Shown: positions 41,452-48,895 of the stretch, piece after piece
How positions within the stretch are numbered: the first letter of the stretch is position 1
How the letters are laid out: every line of letters begins with the position of its first letter
Origin: Candidatus Saccharimonadota bacterium
GTDB lineage: Bacteria > Patescibacteriota > Saccharimonadia > Saccharimonadales > Saccharimonadaceae
Length of the DNA stretch: 51,557 bases
Reading direction: 5' to 3'
Assembly: GCA_030528625.1 (NCBI GenBank)
Contig: JAUMYN010000003.1
Span: 1-51,557, forward strand
Notes under the pieces: model-generated
What the model was told of the DNA's origin: nothing
Databases searched by the model: none
What the model saw: the letters and a program-made list of their open reading frames with translations, nothing else
Position numbers and translations under genes: made by a program

Positions 41452-41541
41452 CTGGTAGTATACCAGACCCCTGGCACTGTATGCAACACTCTTGCATAGT
41501 AATTTGTACAATACGAAGCTATGTGCTATACTGAGAGGTGA
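41452..41541. promoter_or_regulatory. Divergent promoter region with two palindromes, candidate operator of the LexA-like regulator
   Basis: Palindrome 1, CTGGTA-GTA-TACCAG (41452-41466), contains the minus-strand -10 (box at 41457-41462, extended TG). Palindrome 2 is TATGCAA-CACTC-TTGCATA (41480-41498). The plus-strand promoter is TTGTAC (41504-41509), 17 bases, TGcTATACT with its -10 at 41527-41532, giving an almost leaderless regulator mRNA. Binding at the palindromes could repress both directions. Confidence 0.5.
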
Positions 41542-42182
41542 TGAACGAGATTCAATCTAAGGTTCTGGAGCTAGCGGAAACTAAAGACGTGGGCGCGATC
41601 ACTTACTATAGGTTGTCGAAAATACTGGGCGTAGATCATCCATATAAAGTTAAGTACGCCATCGACAGGCTCGTAGAAAAGCAACTGTTAACCAAAAGGC
41701 CAGATGGCTCAATAGAAAAGGTTGTGTCTAGCCCGTCTGAAGGTTTTGTAAAACTGCCATACTATGGTGAGGTAAATTGCGGGGAGGCGACAGCACTTGC
41801 CGAGGATAGAATCCAAAGTTACCTTGAAGTGTCACCCTCTGTTCTTGGTATTTCAGACCTGAGCAACCTATTTGCCCTGAAAGCCTCTGGTGATTCAATG
41901 AATAGTGCTAGCATAAAAGGCAATCCAGTTAATGACGGGGATTATGTTATTGCTCGAAAAAAAAGTAATTACCTGCCGAGCAATGGTGATTATGTTATTT
42001 CAATTATTGGTGGAGCGGCAAATCTTAAAAAGTTTCGCAAGGATGTTAAAAATCGCCAAATCGTTTTGGAGTCCGAATCAACAGAAGATCTGCCCCCAAT
42101 CGTGATTAGCGAGGAGGATATTGACAGCTTGGGTTTGTATAGTGTAGCAGCCCAGGCGGTGGCTGTGGTGAAAATGTCCTAG
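41541..42182 (+). CDS. LexA/S24-family self-cleaving transcriptional regulator
   Basis: A 213-residue protein. The N-terminal ~60 residues form a winged-helix DNA-binding domain (AITYYRLSKILGVDHPYKVK, AIDRLVEKQLLTKRPDGSIE). The S24 peptidase domain follows: cleavage site Cys80-Gly81 in YYGEVNCGEATAL, nucleophile Ser119 in LKASGDSMNSAS, and Lys163 in ANLKKFRK as the general base. RecA filaments stimulate self-cleavage of such repressors. It could couple DNA damage or phage infection to the island. It is divergent from the 40554 gene and just upstream of hsdR, which has its own promoter. GTG 41538 is a possible alternative start. Confidence 0.85.
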   Translation: MNEIQSKVLELAETKDVGAITYYRLSKILGVDHPYKVKYAIDRLVEKQLLTKRPDGSIEKVVSSPSEGFVKLPYYGEVNCGEATALAEDRIQSYLEVSPSVLGISDLSNLFALKASGDSMNSASIKGNPVNDGDYVIARKKSNYLPSNGDYVISIIGGAANLKKFRKDVKNRQIVLESESTEDLPPIVISEEDIDSLGLYSVAAQAVAVVKMS

Positions 42183-42262
42183 GGCGATAGACTGCATGCG
42201 GTGGGCGTTGGGTTGTGTTGTATTACCATCATGCCACTTTAGCGACAATAACCTAATCAGTC

Positions 42263-42283
42263 TGCTACAATAATATCAAGATG
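42263..42283 (+). promoter_or_regulatory. Near-leaderless promoter of hsdR
   Basis: Extended TGcTACAAT with its -10 at 42266-42271; the predicted start is about three bases before the ATG at 42281. No ribosome site is present. Confidence 0.6.
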
Positions 42284-45200
42284 ACCGAAGAAAAAATCGA
42301 ACAATCCGCGCTTAAGCTGCTGGCTAGTCTTGGCTGGCAAGTGCTGCATGGTCCGGATATCGGCCCTGACGGTGTGGTGGGCGAGCGTGAATTTCGTGAT
42401 GTGGTGTTAACGGAGCGATTGCGACAGGCGCTTACAAGAATTAATCCGCACATTCCAACTCCTAAAATAGACGAAGCCTTGCGGCGATTGGTGCAGGTTA
42501 ACAGGCCTAACTTACTAGAAAACAATCATGAGCTTCACCAGCTGCTAGTAAATGGCGTGCCGGTGGAGTATCGCACGGCCAGTAGTGAAACGAAACATGA
42601 TATTGTGCGGGTGATTGATACAGTAGAGGTGCGAAATAATGACTTTGTCGCCGTTAATCAGCTAACTATCATCCAGGGTGATTGCAATCGCCGGCCAGAC
42701 ATTGTGCTATTTGTAAACGGCTTGCCAGTAGTGGTGATTGAGCTCAAAAACGCCGCCGATACCAAGGCTGATCTTTCGGCAGCTTATCGACAGCTGCAAA
42801 CCTACATGCGTGAAATAAGCGATTTCTTCCGCTTTAATGAGTTGTGTATAGTGAGCGATGGACTGTCTGCGGAAATGGGTACTGTCACCAGTCCGCGTGA
42901 GCGTATGATGCCGTGGAAAACGGTGAACGGCGAAAAGGAAGCCGGCAATGTGCCGATGCTATCTGTGCTACTGCAGGGTGTTTGCCTGCCCGAGCGACTA
43001 CTGGATATTATTACCAATTTCATCGTATTTGAGCGAACGGACGGTGAAAAGCTAATCAAAAAAGTGGCGGCGTATCATCAGTACTGGGTGGTGAATAAAG
43101 CACTTGCCAGTACATTGCAGGCAAGTGCGGCTAATGGCGACCAGCGGGCTGGCGTGGTGTGGCATACACAGGGTTCGGGTAAAAGTCTAAGCATGGTATT
43201 TTATGCTGCAAAGTTGATGCGGTCTTTGGAGTTGGCAAATCCGACGGTAGTGGTGGTGACTGACCGAAATGACCTTGACGGGCAACTGTTCGGTACATTT
43301 AGCGCTTGCCGCGAGCTATTGGGTGAAGATCCAAAACAGGCGGAAACCCGCACGCAGTTGCGTGAACTATTGCAGCGAGAAGCGGGTGGTATCATTTTTA
43401 CGACGATTCAAAAATTTTCGCCCGATGGTGATGAAGACTCGCTGCCGATACTCACTGATCGCCGTAATGTCATTGTGATGGCAGATGAGGCGCATCGCAG
43501 TCAATACGGCCTAAAAGCACGAATTCGCAGTAGCGATGCTCAGCTGGTATACGGCTACGCAAAATATATGCGTGACGCTTTGCCAGGTGCGAGCTATATT
43601 GGCTTTACTGGTACGCCGATTGAGACGGATGATAAGTCAACGCCAGCGGTATTTGGCAATTATGTTGATATTTATGATGTTAAACAAGCGGTTGAAGATG
43701 GTGCGACCGTGCCGATTTACTACGAAAGCCGGTTGGTTGATTTGAACATTGATGATGACACTCGCCGATGGCTTGATAAAGAAGTTGATGAGTTGCTGGA
43801 GGGTGAGGAGTTAAGCCGTCAGGATGCGCTGAAGGCGGAATATGCTCAAAAAGAGGCAATTGTCGGTAGTGACGAGCGACTGAGTATGGTGGCACTCGAC
43901 ATCATCCAGCATTTTGAACAACGACAAAGTGTGCTTGATGGTAAGGGTATGATCGTGACGATGAGTCGAGGGATTGCGGCTGATTTGTATGAAAAGATCG
44001 TGGCCTATCGCCCTGAATGGCATAGTGATGATGATGCGAGCGGTGTGATTAAAGTGGTTATTACGGGTAGCGCCAGCGATCCAGAACATCTGCAGCCGCA
44101 CATTCGTAATAAACAGCGTATTAAGGTGATTGAAAAACGCATTAAAGACCCAAACGATCCGCTGGAGCTGGTGATTGTGTGCGATATGTGGCTCACAGGC
44201 TTTGATGTGCCGAATATGCATACGATGTATTTAGATAAGCCGCTCAAAGGCCACAATTTAATGCAGGCGATTGCGCGAGTGAACCGTGTATTTCCTGGCA
44301 AGACGGGCGGGTTGGTGGTTGACTATTTAGGCGTGGCAGCAGCGCTGCGTGATGCGATGGCGAACTATACCGAAAGCGGCGGCCAAGGTGCACCGCAACT
44401 TGATATTGGCGAGGCAGTGGCGCAAATGCAGATGCGTTATGAGGTGGTGCGAGATTTGTTTGGAAAATTTGAGTACCGGCGATACTTTACTGTGCCAACC
44501 GAACAGCAATTGCAAATTATTTTAGATGCTGAAGAGTATATTTTAGGGCTAGAGGATGGCGAAAAGCGGTTAAAGCAGCATGTCGCGGAGCTAAGTAAGG
44601 CGTTCGCCTTGGCAATGCCGCAGCCGGAAGCATTGGCGATTCGTGAGGAGGTGGCGCTGTTTCAGGCAGTGAAAGCTCGGCTCGAGAAGGTGTCGTCTTC
44701 GACCGTGGTGACTGATGAGGAGTATCGCAGTGCGCTGAAGCAAATTGTTGATAAGGCGATTGCACCGGTTGGGGTGGTTGATGTGTTTGAGGCAGCGGGG
44801 CTTGTGAGGCCAGAATTATCAATTTTGAGCGACGAGTTCTTTGCTGAAATTCGCAGTATGGAGCGAAAGAATTTAGCAGTTGAGGCACTACAAAAATTAC
44901 TAACTGATGAAATTAAGGTGCGGTTTGCTCGTAATTACGCAAAAGATACTAAGTTTTCGGAACTGCTCCATCAAGCTTTGACGCGATATAAAAATGGTAC
45001 GATTGAAGCGGCACAAGTGATTGAAGAGCTGATTGCTATTGGGCGAGATGTCCGCGAGGCGGCTGACGCGGGTAGGATCGAAGATCTCAGTGAAGATGAG
45101 ATGATATTTTATGATGCCCTGGTGGAGAACGGTAGTGCTCGAGAAGTGATGGGCGACGCGCAGCTACGCGACATTGCGAAAGTTTTACTTGAGCAAGTCC

Positions 45201-45415
45201 GGCGTGATGCGACAATTGATTGGGCGGAGCGAAGGATGGTTCAAGCGAAGCTACGGGTGAATGTGAAGAAAACGCTAGCAAGGTACGGCTATCCGCCGGA
45301 TCAGCAAGCTATTGCGACAGATATGGTATTAGAACAGGCGAAGCGATACGGTAATGAATGGAGTCAAAAGCGTGCAGTGTATGATCAGTATGGCGGCGCG
45401 AGTTTGGTTGATTGA
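42281..45415 (+). CDS. hsdR: Type I restriction endonuclease subunit HsdR
   Basis: A 1044-residue translocase-nuclease. The N-terminal nuclease domain has PDIVLFVNGLPVVVIELKNA, the PD-(D/E)xK motif. The helicase motor follows: Walker A GVVWHTQGSGKSLSMVF, VVVTDRNDLDGQLFGTF, DEAH box VMADEAHRSQYG, motif III YIGFTGTPIE, and motif VI region AIARVNRVFPGKTGG. The long C-terminal helical domain contacts HsdM/HsdS. The gene is complete, so the system is probably active. It is separated from hsdM-hsdS by the second HEPN-like gene, the unknown minus-strand gene and the regulator, and has its own promoter. Confidence 0.96.
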   Translation: MTEEKIEQSALKLLASLGWQVLHGPDIGPDGVVGEREFRDVVLTERLRQALTRINPHIPTPKIDEALRRLVQVNRPNLLENNHELHQLLVNGVPVEYRTASSETKHDIVRVIDTVEVRNNDFVAVNQLTIIQGDCNRRPDIVLFVNGLPVVVIELKNAADTKADLSAAYRQLQTYMREISDFFRFNELCIVSDGLSAEMGTVTSPRERMMPWKTVNGEKEAGNVPMLSVLLQGVCLPERLLDIITNFIVFERTDGEKLIKKVAAYHQYWVVNKALASTLQASAANGDQRAGVVWHTQGSGKSLSMVFYAAKLMRSLELANPTVVVVTDRNDLDGQLFGTFSACRELLGEDPKQAETRTQLRELLQREAGGIIFTTIQKFSPDGDEDSLPILTDRRNVIVMADEAHRSQYGLKARIRSSDAQLVYGYAKYMRDALPGASYIGFTGTPIETDDKSTPAVFGNYVDIYDVKQAVEDGATVPIYYESRLVDLNIDDDTRRWLDKEVDELLEGEELSRQDALKAEYAQKEAIVGSDERLSMVALDIIQHFEQRQSVLDGKGMIVTMSRGIAADLYEKIVAYRPEWHSDDDASGVIKVVITGSASDPEHLQPHIRNKQRIKVIEKRIKDPNDPLELVIVCDMWLTGFDVPNMHTMYLDKPLKGHNLMQAIARVNRVFPGKTGGLVVDYLGVAAALRDAMANYTESGGQGAPQLDIGEAVAQMQMRYEVVRDLFGKFEYRRYFTVPTEQQLQIILDAEEYILGLEDGEKRLKQHVAELSKAFALAMPQPEALAIREEVALFQAVKARLEKVSSSTVVTDEEYRSALKQIVDKAIAPVGVVDVFEAAGLVRPELSILSDEFFAEIRSMERKNLAVEALQKLLTDEIKVRFARNYAKDTKFSELLHQALTRYKNGTIEAAQVIEELIAIGRDVREAADAGRIEDLSEDEMIFYDALVENGSAREVMGDAQLRDIAKVLLEQVRRDATIDWAERRMVQAKLRVNVKKTLARYGYPPDQQAIATDMVLEQAKRYGNEWSQKRAVYDQYGGASLVD

Positions 45416-45424
45416 GGTGGTGAT

Positions 45425-45556
45425 ATGAATAGTGCCCTTGATCACCTCCGCCCCCTCCTTCGCCTCGCCGAATCTGCGCAGCAGGCGCAAGACTATGATT
45501 TGGCGCGCGTGGTTCTTGCTGCGGCTGAAGTTTTGGCGCATAATAATCCGCCTTGA
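45425..45556 (+). CDS. Short ORF of 43 residues between hsdR and the 45558 gene
   Basis: An uninterrupted ATG-to-TGA frame encoding MNSALDHLRPLLRLAESAQQ and continuing as an amphipathic Ala/Leu helix (DYDLARVVLAAAEVLAHNNP). It sits 9 bases after hsdR and one base before the next ATG. GAGGTGG before the start is a plausible ribosome site. The well-formed helix and tight spacing suggest a real small gene. The function is unknown. Confidence 0.5.
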   Translation: MNSALDHLRPLLRLAESAQQAQDYDLARVVLAAAEVLAHNNPP

Positions 45557-45557
45557 T

Positions 45558-46010
45558 ATGGCGCCAATTCTGGAATACATGCGTGCATTAACGAGTGAGT
45601 GTGGTCATTGCTATATGGTGCGGAGCGAGGACGAATTAAGGGCGCTTCGTAAAAAGGTGATGCAAGAACTGGCTCGCCATAACATCTCACTCATCGAACA
45701 AAATGGTCAGAAAGCGCTCCGCTTGCCGCCGATGATTCGCCTCGTTACGGCGCTGTACATTCGGTGGGAGGGTGATGTAACCGAGGGTGTGTCAATCGCC
45801 TTTATCATCAATCAGGCGGGCGCGCTGGAGTTTCCACGAAAGGGCCCGCTAATGCACGAGCTACAGCGCTACTGCACCGAGCATCAGGTGGTGCAGGATG
45901 ACATCAATGACTACTGGTTGCCAGAGCAGCTGGCTGATTATCGACTGATGGCTGGTTCGGTCAGTGTGCAGTATATCCTGCCCGAAGAGCTACAGGAAAT
46001 GGACTGGTAA
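45558..46010 (+). CDS. Unknown conserved-looking protein with N-terminal Cys pair
   Basis: A 150-residue protein starting MAPILEYMRALTSECGHCYM, with a C-x2-C pair that could bind metal. The remainder is alpha/beta (DELRALRKKVMQELARHNIS, LVTALYIRWEGDVTEGVSIA, YILPEELQEMDW). The frame is open upstream to 45432, but that part overlaps the 43-residue ORF and is basic and unlikely, so 45558 is preferred. The next gene follows immediately after its stop. I do not recognise the family. Confidence 0.6.
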   Translation: MAPILEYMRALTSECGHCYMVRSEDELRALRKKVMQELARHNISLIEQNGQKALRLPPMIRLVTALYIRWEGDVTEGVSIAFIINQAGALEFPRKGPLMHELQRYCTEHQVVQDDINDYWLPEQLADYRLMAGSVSVQYILPEELQEMDW

Positions 46011-46256
46011 ATGACCATCACCGTCCTCCTCAAACCCAACTCCCGCCATCGCCAAGAGGTTATCAAGAATCCTAACGATACCTACACCATTTACACCAAG
46101 GCACCGGCGATTGAAAACCGCGCCAACAACGAGGCTATCATGTTGCTGGCCAAATATTTTGCTGCGCCAAAGTCGCGCGTCAAGCTCGTGCGGGGAGCGA
46201 CCAGTAAACACAAGGTTTTTGAGATTGAACTGTCGGCAAAGACCAAGAAGGCTTAG
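46011..46256 (+). CDS. DUF167/YggU-family protein
   Basis: An 81-residue DUF167 protein (TITVLLKPNSRHRQEVIK, YTIYTKAPAIENRANNEAIMLLAKYFAAPKSRVKLVRGATSKHK split across the core). The conserved K-x-P-x-S-x-x and the VKLVRGATSKHK segment, where a Gly and Ser/Lys loop is typical, identify it. Size is normal. The function of this widespread family is not established. It starts at the base after the previous stop and its end overlaps the end of the opposing deacetylase gene by 4 bases. Confidence 0.88.
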   Translation: MTITVLLKPNSRHRQEVIKNPNDTYTIYTKAPAIENRANNEAIMLLAKYFAAPKSRVKLVRGATSKHKVFEIELSAKTKKA

Positions 46257-47743
46257 CCCGAGTAGTAGTTGACGCCTGGCTGTGTTCCGCCCAACAGCTC
46301 GCTGACGGTGATAAAACGAAAGCCTTGCTTGCGCAGCCCGTCGATAATGCATGGTACGGCGTCGACTGATGTTTGATGGATGTCGTGCAGCAAAATAATT
46401 GATCCAGAGCGAGCATTGCCGACGGCGCGCTGACAGACAATGGCACTATTGCGATCCGCCCAGTCGCGCGTATCAACCGACCACATGATTGAGGCCAGGC
46501 CTAAAGATCGCATCTCGCCCAGCACCGCTGGATTAACCGCGCCGTAGGGTGCTCGGGCGGTGGTTGGTGCTGCGCCTATTGCCTGCTTTACCGCTTCGTT
46601 GGTGCGCAGCAATTGATCGCGTACTGTTGCGGCGGGCTGCTTGGTAAGATCGGGATGATTCCACGTGTGGTTACCGATAGTGTGGCCTTCGCGCTGCATT
46701 CGCTGCAAGGTGCCAGCCGCACCGCCCACCTTGCTGCCCAGTACAAAGAAAGTTGCTTTGGCGTTACGATCGCGCAGCATATCCAGTAGCCGCTCGGTGT
46801 GCGGGCCGGGGCCGTCATCAAACGTTAGTGCCACGCAGGGCGAATCGCCGCACGCGCCACTTCTTGACACAGGGCGCGGCGTTGGGGCTGGCGCTGGCGG
46901 CGGGGGTGCGGCTGGCTTGGGCGGCTCAGGCACGCTGAGGAGCTGCTTGGCCAGCGGATGCTGGAGCTCGGATACCAATTCATTGACATTGATTGTTACG
47001 CCAACCTCGCCATAGGACGAGGCGATAATCGCGCCAGCACCAAATGGAAAGCTGATAGTGTGCTCGTTGGCAATGACGAATTGCTCAAAGTGCTCGGCGC
47101 TAATACTGTCAATATCGGGCGCTGGCAGCCCGCGTTGCTTGGCGGCGGCCGCCACTTGCTGGCGAGCGATGGTCAGTAGGCGGCGCATACCCGCTTCGCT
47201 ATTGCCGAGGAGTTGCTTGGTGGTAATGGGCTGTCCAGTCGCTTTGTCAAAAGTCCAGAAGCGCGTCGCGGCCATTGGATGAGCGCCAAAGGTGTCTTGC
47301 TTAATATGAACAGTGATCGATAGGTGCTGGTCGGTGTGGTGCGAAATCTGATAGCTAATGGTCTGCGTCATCGGCTGGTCAAAAGGAGAGCCGCGCTGTG
47401 CAGCTGAGCGAAACTCGGCGTCCACGGCATCAATTTCCTTGGCGATGAAGGCATTGATAGTATCGGAAGGCGTCAGAGGATATTCAATGGAAACTTTCTC
47501 GCGCGCTGTATTGCGCAGCAAGAATTTAGAGTTGACACCTGCGTAGTGCGAACTGGTGAAGCGATATTGCTCATCAGAAGTCTGCCGCTGCCAGGCAAAG
47601 AGCCACAGCACACCCAACGCCACCCCGAATGCCACCGCAATACCCGACCCGATGAGCCACAGTCGTTTACGTGCTGCTTTGCGCTGTTGTTCGCGCTTCT
47701 GCCAGCGCCGCGGCTGCCAGTCAGGTTGCTGTTTGTGTCGCAT
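46253..47743 (-). CDS. Membrane-anchored polysaccharide deacetylase (NodB domain)
   Basis: A 496-residue protein. A basic N-terminus and one transmembrane helix (LWLIGSGIAVAFGVALGVLW) anchor it outside. Residues about 65-260 resemble the DUF3298/PdaC-type domain (AFIAKEIDAVDAEFRSAAQ). A Pro-rich linker follows. The NodB domain (about 300-485) has VALTFDDGPGPHTERLLDML (motif 1), HTIGNHTWNHPDL (motif 2), ARAPYGA (motif 3), WSVDTRDW (motif 4) and IILLHDIH (motif 5), all catalytic residues present. It would deacetylate peptidoglycan or surface glycan, which can confer lysozyme resistance. Its promoter overlaps that of the divergent exchanger gene. Confidence 0.92.
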   Translation of the reverse strand: MRHKQQPDWQPRRWQKREQQRKAARKRLWLIGSGIAVAFGVALGVLWLFAWQRQTSDEQYRFTSSHYAGVNSKFLLRNTAREKVSIEYPLTPSDTINAFIAKEIDAVDAEFRSAAQRGSPFDQPMTQTISYQISHHTDQHLSITVHIKQDTFGAHPMAATRFWTFDKATGQPITTKQLLGNSEAGMRRLLTIARQQVAAAAKQRGLPAPDIDSISAEHFEQFVIANEHTISFPFGAGAIIASSYGEVGVTINVNELVSELQHPLAKQLLSVPEPPKPAAPPPPAPAPTPRPVSRSGACGDSPCVALTFDDGPGPHTERLLDMLRDRNAKATFFVLGSKVGGAAGTLQRMQREGHTIGNHTWNHPDLTKQPAATVRDQLLRTNEAVKQAIGAAPTTARAPYGAVNPAVLGEMRSLGLASIMWSVDTRDWADRNSAIVCQRAVGNARSGSIILLHDIHQTSVDAVPCIIDGLRKQGFRFITVSELLGGTQPGVNYYSG

Positions 47744-47750
47744 GGAGTTT

Positions 47751-47770
47751 AGTATATAATAGGTCGGGTG
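47751..47770. promoter_or_regulatory. Overlapping divergent -10 boxes between deacetylase and exchanger genes
   Basis: The minus-strand TATACT occupies 47751-47756 and the plus-strand TATAAT 47755-47760, sharing two bases. Predicted starts are one base before the deacetylase ATG (47743) and one base before the exchanger GTG (47768). Confidence 0.6.
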
Positions 47771-48751
47771 ATTATTCTACAGAGTATTATTTTTATAGTA
47801 GCCATCGCGGCAGTAGTGAAATCTGCCGATTGGTTTTTGAGCGCCGCTAAATCAGTGGGTGATTTTTTGCGAATGCCGCCCTTTATTATGGGCGTCTTGC
47901 TGGTGGGGCTGGGTACCAGCTTGCCAGAACTGGCCACCAGTGTCGCTGCCGTGCTGAACGGCAACAGCGAGATTGCGCTCGGCAATGTGATTGGTTCAAA
48001 TGTGGCGAATGTCTTAGTGATTATCGGCATCGCTACGCTGATGATGGGTACCGTTCGTTTCCAAAAAAACCTCATGGACATTGACATTCCGCTGTTGATT
48101 GCTACGACCATTCTTTTTGTGATGTTAGCAGTGGACGGGGTTTTGACGGGGCCGGAGGCGGTGTTGCTGTTGGTGGGCTGTGCGGGCTACGTACTCTATA
48201 GCCTGCTTCATTCTGACCGTCAGGAATTTCAGCGTGGTCTCGTGACGTTGATGCGGCTGATGGTCCAGTCGCGCCGCCGTCCAAAGCAGCCGCGTGCCGA
48301 CGCTCAGCGACTGCCGTGGTGGGTCTGGGCGCAGTTAGTCGGCTCGCTGGTGCTGCTGGCGGTTGCCTCAACCTATGCAGTGGACAGTTTGCTGGAGATT
48401 GTGCGGCTGATCGGCATCGGTGCTGGCGTGGTCAGTTTCTTTGCGTTGGCCATCGGCACCAGCCTGCCGGAGCTGGTGGTGTCGCTGAAAGCCTTGCGTC
48501 GGGGTGAAGGTGATTTGGTGGTGGGTAATATCATCGGTTCTTGTATTTTTAACCTACTCTTGATCGCGGGCTTGGCTGGCGTAATAGCGCCGCAAACGTT
48601 GAGTCTGCCGAGCGGACACTGGATGCTGGCTGGCATGTTGGTGGCGGCAGCTATGTTGGGGTTGGGCTCGCTCACCAAGCGGCTGCAGATTTGGGACGGC
48701 GTGGTGTTTTTGCTGCTGTACGCAGCGCTGTCGATGCAGTTGATCGCGTAA
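47768..48751 (+). CDS. Calcium/sodium antiporter (CaCA family, YrbG-like)
   Basis: A 327-residue cation exchanger with ten helices in two inverted halves. The first alpha repeat is GVLLVGLGTSLPELATSVAA and the second is FFALAIGTSLPELVVSLKAL; GNVIGSNVANVLVIIG and VGNIIGSCIFNLLLIAG are the paired asparagine motifs. It exports Ca2+ in exchange for Na+ or H+. A short basic cytoplasmic loop (RRRPKQPRADAQR) separates the halves. The GTG start at 47768 fits the predicted leaderless mRNA. Length and motif symmetry indicate a complete protein. Confidence 0.94.
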   Translation: MIILQSIIFIVAIAAVVKSADWFLSAAKSVGDFLRMPPFIMGVLLVGLGTSLPELATSVAAVLNGNSEIALGNVIGSNVANVLVIIGIATLMMGTVRFQKNLMDIDIPLLIATTILFVMLAVDGVLTGPEAVLLLVGCAGYVLYSLLHSDRQEFQRGLVTLMRLMVQSRRRPKQPRADAQRLPWWVWAQLVGSLVLLAVASTYAVDSLLEIVRLIGIGAGVVSFFALAIGTSLPELVVSLKALRRGEGDLVVGNIIGSCIFNLLLIAGLAGVIAPQTLSLPSGHWMLAGMLVAAAMLGLGSLTKRLQIWDGVVFLLLYAALSMQLIA

Positions 48752-48877
48752 GCTATGGAGTGCTTCAGTGGACGGGCGCCAAAGACTAGCTCGTAGCTAG
48801 CCGCTACGCTTGTATCGACTTGGTTAGCTTTCCAGGCTAGATATAGGACACCGCCTCATTATTGGAGCAATGTTCCG

Positions 48878-48895
48878 TGCTAAAATGGGGATATG
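48878..48895 (+). promoter_or_regulatory. Leaderless-type promoter of the ADP-ribosylglycohydrolase gene
   Basis: Extended TGcTAAAAT with its -10 at 48881-48886; the predicted +1 is the A of the ATG at 48893. Confidence 0.55.
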
